From positions 89,825 to 153,824 of the forward strand of contig NZ_JAIBNX010000003.1 of assembly GCF_026130045.1 (NCBI RefSeq): a stretch of DNA of 64,000 bases. Direction: 5' to 3'. This DNA comes from Micromonospora sp. CPCC 205371 (GTDB taxonomy: Bacteria; Actinomycetota; Actinomycetes; Mycobacteriales; Micromonosporaceae). This document shows positions 8,021-15,357 of this stretch, piece after piece; the stretch's first letter is position 1; each line of letters starts with the position of its first letter. A program made the translations under genes and the position numbers. The notes under the pieces are model-generated. The model did not search any database and was not told the origin of the DNA. It worked only from the letters and a program-made list of their open reading frames with translations.

Positions 8021-8497
8021 TATGACGAGTGCCGACCGGGAAAGGTAACAGGACCGGTCGCCGCAGCGGTAACCGGGCGTGTGCGTTGGTTGCCGCAGCC
8101 GCGGGACATTGTCGCGGTGCCCCGGCTTCCCGACGCCGCCCAGCCGTGATCTGAACGGGTAACGGTTGCGGCGCTGACGCGTAGTGCCGCCGTCAGCCCT
8201 CCGCCCGCTACTGGTCGGAGGTGATGCCGACTGGCAGGTGCGCCGGGGCCGCGTGCCTGGTGACCGGACCAAGCGTCCGCGCGATCGTCGACTGTGGATG
8301 GTCGGCTGGGTGAGGATGCCCGCCGCTGTATCTTCCTTCATCCAGCCGACGACGGTCTGGTAGACGGTGTCGTAGCCCTCCGTGCAAAGAACCTTGTGGA
8401 TGGGGCCGGGCCCGATGCCGTTGAGGTTACGGGCAGGGTCGGCGACGAGCTGCCGCATCCTCTTGCGCGGGTGGACCTGATCGCGGCGCCGACCGGG
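8021..8497. other. no supported gene; junction upstream of the DUF2786 remnant
   Basis: The minus strand between about 8290 and 8460 reads as a protein-like stretch (MRQLVADPARNLNGIGPG, later YQTVVGWMKEDTAAG), which I do not recognise. It abuts the point where DUF2786 similarity begins on the plus strand, so this may be a recombination junction. Confidence 0.35.
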
Positions 8498-9367
8498 GTC
8501 ATGCTCGCCACGGCCCAGCCCGAAACCGACGTCGTCGGTGACCGGGTTATGACGATCCACGCCCCGTACGCTCTGGACAAGGCGATGCTGCTCAATGCGA
8601 TCGTCGAGATCCTCGGCGGCCGGGCGATCTTAAGGCACGGCGGCCCTCGTGGCGGCCGGGTGATGCACGTCTTTGGCATGCAGTCCGACCTGGAGCGCAT
8701 CGACCTGCTCTTCACCTCGCTCCTTGTTCAGATCGGCCGGTTCATCGCCCGGGCGCGGCCCTGGCTGGGCGAGAACCTCAAGGTGTTCAAGCGGGACTGG
8801 CTTGCCGGCTTCACCCGCACCGTCCGCGCCCGGCTCGCCGAGGTCGAGCGCCGCACCCGAAACGAGGTTCAGGAGGAGCGGGACGCGGCCAACGTGAGCG
8901 GCCCGTCGGTCGCGCTCGTCCTCGCCGACCGTCGCGACCAGGTCTCGCGGGCCTACGCCGCCGCCCACCCAAACGCCCGCGCCGCCGTCCGTCGACGGCT
9001 CGCCGGGCACGGCTACCACCAGGGCGTCGACGCCGGCAACCGGGCCGACCTCGGCGGCACACGCCCCCGTACGCCATTGCGAGATCTGCGTGCACCGGAT
9101 TCTGCGTTTCGCCTGCATACTCGTCACGTCCACCGAGGGGCATGGGAAGACGCAGACCGAAAAGACTGTTGCACTCATTGGGCGCATCCACCTACCGTGT
9201 CCTTCAACAGATTCACCACCGAGCCAGGGAGCACGAAGATGTTGTGGCACGCCACGTTCGAACCGCAGCGGTCACCGCTGTGCGGTTCCGCAGGCCTACC
9301 CAACGTCGGGCGACCCTCCGATCTGACCGCCAGCGAGAAGCCGAACCAGGGCAGGCGGCGAACGTAA
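8498..9367 (+). pseudogene. DUF2786-family protein lacking its N-terminal region
   Basis: From about 8498 the frame reads VMLATAQPETDVVGDRV, then APYALDKAMLLNAIVE and HVFGMQSDLERIDLLFTS, which is the middle and C-terminal part of DUF2786 proteins common in actinobacteria and their phages. The expected first 35-40 residues (KVRALLAKAE...) are absent upstream in all frames. The C-terminal part reaches GHGYHQGVDAGNRADLGG, the usual end, but the frame then runs on about 95 codons of non-homologous sequence to 9367, so the natural stop seems lost. Function of the family is unknown. Confidence 0.7.
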
Positions 9368-9389
9368 ACGCAGCACAGACAGCGTCTAC

Positions 9390-9424
9390 GCCGCCCACCC
9401 AGACCAGGGGATCGGGCGGCTTTT
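9390..9424 (+). terminator. Rho-independent terminator
   Basis: GCCGCCC (9390-9396) pairs with GGGCGGC (9414-9420), followed directly by TTTT. It lies downstream of the DUF2786 frame and just before the tRNA array. Confidence 0.75.
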
Positions 9425-9446
9425 CGTTGTAGCACAACAACCTCAT

Positions 9447-9520
9447 AGGGGCGTGGCGCAACAGGTAGTCGCGGCGGTCTCCAAAACCGCAGGTTGTAGG
9501 TTCGAGCCCTGTCACCCCTG
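9447..9520 (+). tRNA. tRNA-Trp (anticodon CCA)
   Basis: Acceptor AGGGGCG/CACCCCT (one mismatch), anticodon stem GCGGT/ACCGC with loop CTCCAAA, T-loop TTCGAGC, discriminator G. CCA is not encoded. It lies outside the 18-bp inverted repeats that bound the rest of the array, and is presumably an extra copy. Confidence 0.88.
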
Positions 9521-9566
9521 CTTTGCCCTGCGCATTTTCGCGCGGAATGGCATTGATAGTTGAGAA

Positions 9567-9584
9567 TTCCACAGTGGATGGCAT
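9567..9584. repeat. left copy of an 18-bp inverted repeat bounding the tRNA/HNH array
   Basis: TTCCACAGTGGATGGCAT; its exact reverse complement lies at 10890-10907, 1.3 kb away. The core CCACAGTGG is itself a small palindrome. Confidence 0.9.
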
Positions 9585-9628
9585 TACGAAGCCCGGCGGT
9601 CGCCGAAGATTGGTGGCGGCCGGGCATT

Positions 9629-9701
9629 CGGGAACGACCGGCACGGTGACCGGGCCTGGTTTGGGACCAGGACGCAGCGCGTTCGACTCGCGCGTTCCCG
9701 A
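9629..9701 (+). tRNA. tRNA-Pro (anticodon TGG)
   Basis: Acceptor CGGGAAC/GTTCCCG, D-stem CCGG/CCGG, anticodon stem CCTGG/CCAGG with loop TTTGGGA, T-stem GCGCG/CGCGC with loop TTCGACT. All four stems are perfectly paired; no encoded CCA. Confidence 0.92.
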
Positions 9702-9706
9702 CGCAC

Positions 9707-9778
9707 GGGCCGCACGTCACCGGTGTGCGGGGATGCTCGGCAGGCATCTCGGGAGGGGTTCGACACCCCTGCGGTCCA
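9707..9778 (+). tRNA. tRNA-Ala-like (anticodon GGC, non-canonical)
   Basis: Acceptor GGGCCGC/GCGGTCC, anticodon stem GATGC/GCATC with loop TCGGCAG, 5-nt variable loop, T-stem AGGGG/CCCCT with loop TTCGACA. The position equivalent to U33 is C and the D-arm is reduced to about 3 bp, so function is uncertain. Confidence 0.55.
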
Positions 9779-9808
9779 CGCACGGGTTCGAGTCCCCGCT
9801 ACCGCTCG
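9779..9808 (+). pseudogene. isolated tRNA T-arm remnant
   Basis: ACGGGTTCGAGTCCCCG followed by an acceptor-like 3' end. No matching 5' half exists upstream, so it is read as a degraded tRNA. Confidence 0.4.
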
Positions 9809-9814
9809 ACGTTC

Positions 9815-9890
9815 CGGGGCGCGGTGTTTGGCAGCCGCGACGGGACTCTGGACCCCCGGAACAGACGCAGGTTCGATTCCTGCACCCCGA
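9815..9890 (+). tRNA. tRNA-Gln-like (anticodon CTG, degenerate)
   Basis: T-stem GCAGG/CCTGC with loop TTCGATT is perfect, and the loop CTCTGGA gives CTG. The anticodon stem keeps only three G-C pairs and the acceptor has mismatches. Possibly decaying. Confidence 0.5.
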
Positions 9891-9895
9891 GCCAT

Positions 9896-9968
9896 GCCGA
9901 GGTAGCCCAACGGGAGAGGCAGCCGGCTCAAACCCGGTACAGCGCGGGTTCGACCCCCGCTCTCGGCA
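9896..9968 (+). tRNA. tRNA-Leu anticodon (CAA) on a class I body
   Basis: Acceptor GCCGAGG/TCTCGGC, D-stem GCC/GGC, anticodon stem GCCGG/CCGGT with loop CTCAAAC, T-stem GCGGG/CCCGC with loop TTCGACC. All stems pair, but the variable loop is only 5 nt (ACAGC). Normal leucine tRNAs are class II with a long variable arm, so charging identity is uncertain. Confidence 0.75.
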
Positions 9969-9990
9969 CGCATGCCGTCGTAGCTCACGT

Positions 9991-10066
9991 GCGGACGTGG
10001 CGCAGCTGGTAGCGCGTCACCTTGCCACGGTGAAGGCCGCGGGTTCGAACCCCGCCGTCCGCTCCA
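9991..10066 (+). tRNA. tRNA-Gly (anticodon GCC) with encoded CCA
   Basis: Acceptor GCGGACG/CGTCCGC, D-stem GCGC/GCGC, anticodon stem TCACC/GGTGA with loop TTGCCAC, T-stem GCGGG/CCCGC, discriminator T followed by CCA. A fully canonical tRNA. Confidence 0.95.
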
Positions 10067-10108
10067 ACAATTCCCACCGGCCATCACGACCAGCAGAGGA
10101 GGTATCCG

Positions 10109-10549
10109 GTGGACGTCTTGGTCATCAACGCCGACCTCGGCCCGCTCCACCGGGTCAGTCTCCGCCACGCCGTACGGATGCTCGTGCGGAGGGTCGCCGA
10201 GGTTCACGAAGCACACCCAGACCGGGTGATCGGCGTCTACCCGATCCCGACGGTCGTGCGGCTGGTCCGGTACGTGGTCACCCGCTGGCGGTACAACTGC
10301 GGGCCGGCATGGTCGCGTCCCGGCGTGCTGGTCCGCGACGAGCGGGTGTGCGGCTACTGCGGCGCTCACGCCACCACCGTCGACCACATCCTGCCCCGCT
10401 CCCGCGGCGGCAAGAACTCCTGGCTCAACACGATCGCGGCCTGTGGCGGCTGCAATCAGCGCAAGGGCGACCGCACCCCGGCCGAGGCCGGCATGCGGTT
10501 GCGGTTCGAGCCGACCGCCCCGTCGTGGGCGGCGCTCGTAGCGCGCTGA
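10109..10549 (+). CDS. HNH endonuclease within the tRNA array
   Basis: A 146-residue protein from a GTG preceded by GAGGAGG. Zinc-binding cysteines are C81-x2-C84 and C112-x2-C115; between them lie the catalytic VDHILPRSRGG (D92, H93) and the motif Asn (about N107, in SWLNT). This is the HNH/McrA-type ββα-metal nuclease fold used by phage and mobile-element endonucleases. It sits between tRNA-Gly and tRNA-Gln and inside the 18-bp inverted repeats, so a role in mobility or maintenance of the cassette is plausible but inferred. No partner helicase or methylase is visible, so it is not an obvious restriction system. Confidence 0.92.
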   Translation: MDVLVINADLGPLHRVSLRHAVRMLVRRVAEVHEAHPDRVIGVYPIPTVVRLVRYVVTRWRYNCGPAWSRPGVLVRDERVCGYCGAHATTVDHILPRSRGGKNSWLNTIAACGGCNQRKGDRTPAEAGMRLRFEPTAPSWAALVAR

Positions 10550-10590
10550 TGGTGCGGCCGGCGGCAACTCTCTCGCCCGCCGGCCGCCTT

Positions 10591-10662
10591 TGGGAGCTGA
10601 TGTAACCGGCAGCATGGTTGCCTCTGAAGCAGCTCGTCCAGGTTCGAATCCTGGGCTCCCAG
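10591..10662 (+). tRNA. tRNA-Gln (anticodon CTG)
   Basis: Acceptor TGGGAGC/GCTCCCA, D-stem ATG/CAT, anticodon stem GTTGC/GCAGC with loop CTCTGAA, T-stem CCAGG/CCTGG with loop TTCGAAT. All stems pair; no encoded CCA. Confidence 0.92.
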
Positions 10663-10676
10663 CGACATGTCCTAGG

Positions 10677-10745
10677 GGCCGGCCTGGTTATAGAGCGCTG
10701 GTCCTACAAACCGAGGGCTTGCAGGTTCGAGTCCTGCCGCGGTCA
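10677..10745 (+). tRNA. tRNA-Val-like (anticodon TAC, degenerate)
   Basis: T-stem GCAGG/CCTGC with loop TTCGAGT and anticodon loop CCTACAA are clear, but the acceptor pairs over only five positions, the D-arm is poor and the U33 position is C. Possibly a decayed or non-canonical tRNA. Confidence 0.45.
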
Positions 10746-10802
10746 CCCCGCGGGCGCGCCACCGACGGTGAGGTGGGGCCGAATCCAGCCGTGGGCACGC
10801 AT

Positions 10803-10887
10803 GGCCTCGCGGAAGCTCCGGGTGGAGCTGGCCGCCTGCAAAGCGGTTCCCGTTAAGGGTCCTCCCGTTCGACTCGGGGCGAGGTCT
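10803..10887 (+). tRNA. tRNA-Cys anticodon (GCA) on a class II-like body
   Basis: Acceptor GGCCTCG/CGAGGTC, anticodon stem GCCGC/GCGGT with loop CTGCAAA, T-stem TCCCG/CGGGG with loop TTCGACT. Unusually, the D-arm folds as a 6-bp stem AGCTCC/GGAGCT with a 4-nt loop, and the variable region is 15 nt with a CCC/GGG stem. Normal tRNA-Cys is class I with a short variable loop; this D-arm resembles tRNA-Sec. Confidence 0.7.
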
Positions 10888-10889
10888 CG

Positions 10890-10907
10890 ATGCCATCCAC
10901 TGTGGAA
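10890..10907. repeat. right copy of the 18-bp inverted repeat
   Basis: ATGCCATCCACTGTGGAA, exact reverse complement of 9567-9584, starting 3 nt after the Cys-type tRNA. Confidence 0.9.
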
Positions 10908-11027
10908 CATCGTGAGCGCGGGCGTTGGCTGCCCGGCTGCCGGCGGCCGTTGAGGTGACCGTCGGCACGTAGAGCGCTATCAGCTCGGCGGCTCTGGCTC
11001 ATCCGCTGTCCAGGTACGGGATACGCG

Positions 11028-11735
11028 TCAGGAGCGATCGTTGGTGATCGGGCGTGATGCGCCGCCTGCGGCCAGGCGCATCAGGTCGGTGTCGAAGTCG
11101 ATGTCGGCGCCGGTCCGTTCGGCGCGGGTGGCGTTGCCGCCGAACTGGTGCTGGTAGCCCGACCAGTTGCTGTCGGCGATGTCGCGGCCGGCGCCGCTGC
11201 GCAGCAGGACGGCAAGCTCGCCCGCGGCGCGGGCGATCCGCTTGCCCAGATCGGTGGAGCTCCAGTCCTCGGGCGCCGCGTACAGCGAGGTAGGCATCGG
11301 CAGGGCCCGCAGGAACGCGAACAGTGGACGGAGGTGGTCATCGACGACCATCGCGTGACGCGCGCTGCCGCCGGTCGCTGCGAGGATGACCGGCTTGGCG
11401 ATCAGCAGGTCGTTGTCGATCAGGTCGGCGAAGGACTTGAAGAGTCCGCTGATACCCGCCTTGTAGACGGGCGTGGCGGCAATGATCCCATCTGTCCGCG
11501 CTAGCTGCTCGATGGCTGCCTGCACCTTCGGGTTCGGCATACCCGAGACGAGTGCTTGTGCGACGTCCACGGCGAGAGTGCCGAGGTCGATCGAACGGAC
11601 CGTTGCGGTGGTGCCGGACTCGCGAAGGGTGTCGATCACCTTCTGGGCAACGCGATCGGCGAGCAGGCGCGTCGATGAGGGGTCGCTGACACCGGCGTTG
11701 ATCACGGTGATCGTCACCGGTACGTGTGCAGCCAT
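11028..11735 (-). CDS. NAD(P)H-dependent FMN reductase, CE1759 type
   Basis: A 235-residue flavodoxin-fold reductase. The N-terminal strand (TITVINAGVSDPSSTRLLAD) is the FMN phosphate-binding region, and ATPVYKAGISGLFKSFAD is the conserved second flavin-binding loop of the NADPH-dependent FMN reductase family. Members of the CE1759 group supply reduced FMN to a luciferase-like monooxygenase (CE1758 group) encoded next door. Here only the tail of that partner remains, 1 bp upstream at 11737-11991, so the reductase may have lost its dedicated acceptor. Confidence 0.9.
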   Translation of the reverse strand: MAAHVPVTITVINAGVSDPSSTRLLADRVAQKVIDTLRESGTTATVRSIDLGTLAVDVAQALVSGMPNPKVQAAIEQLARTDGIIAATPVYKAGISGLFKSFADLIDNDLLIAKPVILAATGGSARHAMVVDDHLRPLFAFLRALPMPTSLYAAPEDWSSTDLGKRIARAAGELAVLLRSGAGRDIADSNWSGYQHQFGGNATRAERTGADIDFDTDLMRLAAGGASRPITNDRS

Positions 11736-11736
11736 C

Positions 11737-11991
11737 TCAGAATCCCCGCGGGAAGCGGGCCTCGACGCCCGCGACGGTGTCCTGGTACGGCGAGGCGCCG
11801 GACAGGTTGTCGCCCCGGTTGGGATTCGGGCGTGGCTGACGCGGTTCGGCGTCGCCGTACTTCGCCTTCACCAGCGATGCGTGCGTGGGCGCGTCCGGCA
11901 CACCTGGCTTGCGCCGCGCCGCCATCTCCTTGCGCAGGACCGGAACCACCTCGGTGCCGAGCAACTCGACCTGCTCCAGGGCCATATCCAC
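11737..11991 (-). pseudogene. C-terminal stump of a luciferase-like monooxygenase (CE1758 type)
   Basis: 84 codons matching only the end of LLM-class oxidoreductases: DMALEQVELLGTEVVPVLR, then PDAPTHASLVKAKYGD. The flavin-binding barrel, about 260 residues, is missing. It directly precedes the FMN reductase that normally partners the intact enzyme, which supports the call. The deletion end-point is near 11991, and no ribosome site precedes the residual GTG. Confidence 0.75.
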
Positions 11992-12064
11992 GGGAAGGCA
12001 TGCACTCTAGCCTACGCCTCACATGACACGTCAAGCACCCCGGCGGCGACGGCACCCGGACGGC

Positions 12065-12778
12065 TCACCGAGACGCGCTTCCGGATGGAGGTGGGGATTC
12101 GCGGAAGTGGTCGAGTCCGTCAAGGAGCAGGTCGAGCGTGAACTCGAACTCGACCTGGCTGTCACACCAGCCAAGCGTGGGGTCGGCGGCATCATGCGCC
12201 TCGGTGGCGACCATCGCCACGAGGTGGGGCAAAGCGTCGCCCATCGCCGTCAGGTCCGCCTCCGCGACGTCGACGTCCGTGCTCCCGCCGGCCGGGACGG
12301 GTCTGAAGATCTCCTGGGCGAAGCCGAGCGCCATGCTGCCGAAGGCGTGCAGCGCCCGGTGCGCTATGCGGTACGAGAACCCGGCATCGACTAGCGTGGA
12401 AACGATTTCGTCATAGTAGGCATACACGCCGGCAGGGATGGTTGGGCGCGAGCCGATGAGGCCGGGGGCCCACGGGTGCCGCAGCATCACATTGCGCGCT
12501 GCGAGGAAGCGCTGCCGCAGCAACGTACGCCATTCCGTGTTGATCGGATCCTTGCGTAGGCGGCCGACCGCCGCATCGATCTCCTCGATGACAGCCTCGA
12601 CGAGGCCATCCAGCAGGCCGTCCTTGCCACGCAGGTGGTAGTAGAGCGACATGGCCTCGACGCCAAGATCAGCAGCGAGGCGTCGCATCGTCAATGCCTG
12701 GATGCCTTCCGCGTCCGCGAGAGCGACCGCAGCGTGCAACACCATCTCGCGGCTCAGTGGCTTTCGAGCCTTCTTCAC
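12065..12778 (-). CDS. TetR/AcrR-family regulator (TetR_C_1-like)
   Basis: 237 residues from a GTG at 12778. The HTH (residues about 8-55) contains LSREMVLHAAVALADAEG, LTMRRLAADLGVEAMSLYYH and the helix LRGKDGLLDGLVEAV. The rest is an alpha-helical ligand-binding domain of the tetracycline-repressor class. It is divergent from the DUF4386 gene at 12868. The 89-bp gap contains an 11-bp perfect inverted repeat built from TTAC/GTAA half sites, as expected for this subfamily, so it very likely represses itself and the membrane protein. Confidence 0.93.
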   Translation of the reverse strand: MKKARKPLSREMVLHAAVALADAEGIQALTMRRLAADLGVEAMSLYYHLRGKDGLLDGLVEAVIEEIDAAVGRLRKDPINTEWRTLLRQRFLAARNVMLRHPWAPGLIGSRPTIPAGVYAYYDEIVSTLVDAGFSYRIAHRALHAFGSMALGFAQEIFRPVPAGGSTDVDVAEADLTAMGDALPHLVAMVATEAHDAADPTLGWCDSQVEFEFTLDLLLDGLDHFRESPPPSGSASR

Positions 12779-12805
12779 CTGTCACCTTCCGACTCTTGAC
12801 CGTAC

Positions 12806-12836
12806 CTTACAACGTATGGTTACCTTACGTTGTAAG
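12806..12836. promoter_or_regulatory. probable TetR operator
   Basis: CTTACAACGTA, 9-bp spacer, TACGTTGTAAG: an exact 11-bp inverted repeat in the divergent gap between 12778 and 12868. Such long symmetry at this position is strong evidence for the adjacent TetR protein's binding site. Confidence 0.8.
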
Positions 12837-12867
12837 ACTGTCGGGCGCTGCGTATCGAGGGAGGAAA

Positions 12868-13551
12868 ATGCACTCGCCGATCCGCACCGCCCGTGCGACC
12901 GGGCTGCTGTATCTGGGCCTCGCCCTCTCCGGCCTGTTCGGTTTCCTGCTTCTCAGGCCACGGCTCTTCATCGCCGACGACGCCGGAGCAACTCTGGCCA
13001 ACCTCGTCGCGCACGAGCCGCTGGCCCGCGCCGGGATCGCCTTGGAGCTGCTCATCGTGCTCACGAAGGCAATGGTCGCGGTGTGGTTCTTCCGCCTGTT
13101 CCGCGCGGCCGACCCCGTCGCCGCCGGCTGCATCACCGCCTTCGGGCTCGTCAATGCCGTCATCATTCTTGGCAGCGCGGCGCTCCTTGCGACGGCAGTA
13201 GAGGTGTCGCACTCGCCAGGTGGCGATGCAGCCGACACCGTCCACCTCCTCTACTCCGTCAGCGGCAACATATGGGAGGTCGGCGCGCTGTTCTTCGGAC
13301 TGTGGCTCGTCCCGATGGGCATTTGCGTGCTTCGCTCGGGCCTTATGCCCCGCCAACTCGGCTGGCTCCTGGTTGCCGGAGGCATCGGCTACGTGCTGAG
13401 CGCCTTCATCGGGTATCTTGCCCCGGCAGCCGGGATCGTCGCCGACGCCCTCACCCTTCCCGCGACCGCGGGTGAGTTCTGGATGATCGGCTACCTGCTG
13501 GTCCGCGGCGTCCGCAGGCACGCACCCAACGACTTGCTCGGTGACGGTTAG
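12868..13551 (+). CDS. DUF4386 integral membrane protein
   Basis: 227 residues from an ATG with GAGGGAGGAAA upstream. It has about six hydrophobic segments (for example TGLLYLGLALSGLFGFLLL, ALELLIVLTKAMVAVWFF and WLLVAGGIGYVLSAFIGYL). The opening ARATGLLYL and the pattern of helices are those of DUF4386, a family with no assigned role. It is divergent from a TetR repressor, so it is presumably induced by that repressor's ligand. Its stop overlaps the stop of the convergent luciferase-like gene by 4 bp. Confidence 0.85.
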   Translation: MHSPIRTARATGLLYLGLALSGLFGFLLLRPRLFIADDAGATLANLVAHEPLARAGIALELLIVLTKAMVAVWFFRLFRAADPVAAGCITAFGLVNAVIILGSAALLATAVEVSHSPGGDAADTVHLLYSVSGNIWEVGALFFGLWLVPMGICVLRSGLMPRQLGWLLVAGGIGYVLSAFIGYLAPAAGIVADALTLPATAGEFWMIGYLLVRGVRRHAPNDLLGDG

Positions 13552-14426
13552 ATGCGGGGCAGGATTTCGGTGGCAACGGCGTCCAGGACGGCCTCGTCCC
13601 CGGCGTACCAGCCAGCGGTGCGGGGCCAGTAGGTCACCACATCGGTGAAGCCGTTTTCGGCCGCTCGACCGACCGCATCGGCGAAATACTCGACATTGGA
13701 CAGTGAGTAGACCGGCGACGCCGGGTCGAGCATCAGATAGCGGTCCACCGTGGACGGATCTCGCCCAGCCGCGTCGAGGGCGTCGTCGAACCGATGAGCC
13801 ATTTCGGATACGGTGCGCCACCACCGGTCCACGCCGTCGGCGCGAGCGCCGGTGGTTACCCAGCCGGCACCGTAGCGGGCGGCCAGGCGCATGGAGCGTG
13901 GTCCGGTGGCGGCCACGACGAACGGGACGCGTGGCGTTTGCACGCAGCCCGGCGTGCCGCGAGCATCGACCACGGTGTAGTACTCGCCGTGCCGGGTGAC
14001 CGGCTCGCCGCGCAGGATGGCGTCGAGCAACTCCACGAACTCGGTGAATCGGTCGACCCTGCCGCGGCGGGTGAGCGGCCGCTGGCCCAGAACGTGGTTG
14101 TCGTAGCCTGCGATACCGCCGGCGCCGACGCCCAACACGAGTCGGCCGCCGGAGATGTCGTCCAGCGCGGTGACTTCGCGGGCAAAGTGGGCAGGGTGCC
14201 GGAAGTGTGGCGAGGCGACCATCGTGCCCAACCTGATCCGCGACGTGGCCAGAGCCGCCGCGGTCAGCGTGGGTATCGCGTCGAACCAAGGCCCGTCGAT
14301 CAGGTCACGCCAGCCGATGTGATCGTACGTCCAGACGTGCGCGAAGCCGTAAGACTCGGCACGCCGCCACCGATCAGCGGCAACCGACCACCGCTGATCC
14401 GGGAGGATCAAAATCCCTACCCGCAT
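13548..14426 (-). CDS. LLM-class flavin-dependent oxidoreductase
   Basis: 292 residues from the ATG at 14426 (MRVGILILPDQRW). The luciferase-like TIM-barrel features are FAHVWTYDHIGW, ALATSRIRLGTMVASPHFRHPAHFAREV, LGVGAGG and RVDRFTEFVELLDAILRG, typical of F420- or FMN-dependent alkanal-type monooxygenases and dehydrogenases. Upstream codons to 14498 are not conserved. The substrate cannot be predicted. It converges with the DUF4386 gene. Confidence 0.9.
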   Translation of the reverse strand: MRVGILILPDQRWSVAADRWRRAESYGFAHVWTYDHIGWRDLIDGPWFDAIPTLTAAALATSRIRLGTMVASPHFRHPAHFAREVTALDDISGGRLVLGVGAGGIAGYDNHVLGQRPLTRRGRVDRFTEFVELLDAILRGEPVTRHGEYYTVVDARGTPGCVQTPRVPFVVAATGPRSMRLAARYGAGWVTTGARADGVDRWWRTVSEMAHRFDDALDAAGRDPSTVDRYLMLDPASPVYSLSNVEYFADAVGRAAENGFTDVVTYWPRTAGWYAGDEAVLDAVATEILPRI

Positions 14427-14617
14427 GCCCCGAGACGCTACCGGGAGAGTTGGTCTCACTGTTTGGCCCGTTTGGCTCCGATGCCGGTACCGGCGCACTG
14501 ATACTGACCCCGAAGGGGATCGGCACCGCGGCGGCGAGGTGGTTCCACTGGCCAGGACAGCTTGCTCGGTACCGCCGCCGATCGGCGCTGCCAGCGGCCG
14601 CGGTCGGGTGCGCTGAC

Positions 14618-15319
14618 ATGTCGGCCTGGGCTGCCGCGGGGTGGGGAGCGCTGGCGTCGTCGTCGTTGCTGCTGGGTGCGTGGTTTGCCATCCGTGCCCG
14701 GCCCGGTGATCGCTTGGTCGGCTGGGTGATGGCCGTTGGCGCCGGCGCGCTCCTGGGCGCGGTCGCCTACGAACTGGTACCCAAGGGCCTGCATCTTGAC
14801 GGGTGGGTGTTCGCGGCGCTGGGTGCCGGTGCGGCGGCCTTTTACCTGGCCGACCGGGCGGTGACCGGCCGCACCCAGGCCGGCGCCACCGCCGGGAGGT
14901 CGATCGCGCTCGGGGCGCTGCTGGACGCGGTGCCCGAATCGGTGGTGCTGGGTATGGGGATCGCCGCTGGTGGAGGCGTCAGCATCGCGTTCTTGGCCGC
15001 GGTGTTCCTGTCGAACCTGCCGGAGGCCCTGGGCGCTTCGGCGGGCATGGCCCGCAATGGCCAGGCGTCGGGCCGGATCTACCGAATGTGGGCCGTCATC
15101 GTGGCCGTGTCCGGCCTGTGTGCCGCCGCCGGGTACGGCGTGCTGCGGCTGGTACCGGCGGCGGGCGGCCGCTATGTACAGGCGTTCGCCGCGGGCGCGG
15201 TGCTGACCATGCTGGCGGACTTGATGATGGCCGAGGGCTTCACGGAAGGCGGCCGGCTGGGCGGGCCCTTGACCGTGGCCGGTTTTGCCATCGCCGGCGC
15301 GCTGACCACACTGGAGTGA
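14618..15319 (+). CDS. ZIP-family metal permease
   Basis: 233 residues with about eight hydrophobic helices. Helices IV and V carry the ZIP signatures in variant form: ALLDAVPESVVLGMGIAAGGG and FLSNLPEALGASAGM (canonical HNFPEG and HEIPEEL-type sites). The usual metal-binding His of helix IV is Asp here, so the transported ion may differ from zinc. The ATG at 14618 gives MSAWAAAG; the frame upstream is not membrane-like. It stands alone, followed by a hairpin at 15335. Confidence 0.85.
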   Translation: MSAWAAAGWGALASSSLLLGAWFAIRARPGDRLVGWVMAVGAGALLGAVAYELVPKGLHLDGWVFAALGAGAAAFYLADRAVTGRTQAGATAGRSIALGALLDAVPESVVLGMGIAAGGGVSIAFLAAVFLSNLPEALGASAGMARNGQASGRIYRMWAVIVAVSGLCAAAGYGVLRLVPAAGGRYVQAFAAGAVLTMLADLMMAEGFTEGGRLGGPLTVAGFAIAGALTTLE

Positions 15320-15334
15320 ACCCTTTTTGTGCGC

Positions 15335-15357
15335 CGGTCCGTGTCCGTGGCGGACCG
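15335..15357 (+). terminator. hairpin after the ZIP permease gene
   Basis: CGGTCCG (15335-15341) pairs with CGGACCG (15351-15357), 9-nt loop. No T-tract; a plausible actinobacterial terminator. The rest of the gap to 15533 shows nothing else. Confidence 0.45.

Noticed and set aside
10746..10802. Possible additional tRNA between the Val-like and Cys-type genes
   Set aside because: No T-loop consensus or paired acceptor could be found.
12820..14289. 489-codon minus-strand open frame over DUF4386 and the luciferase-like gene
   Set aside because: It runs antisense to one clear gene and out of frame with another, and has no family signature.
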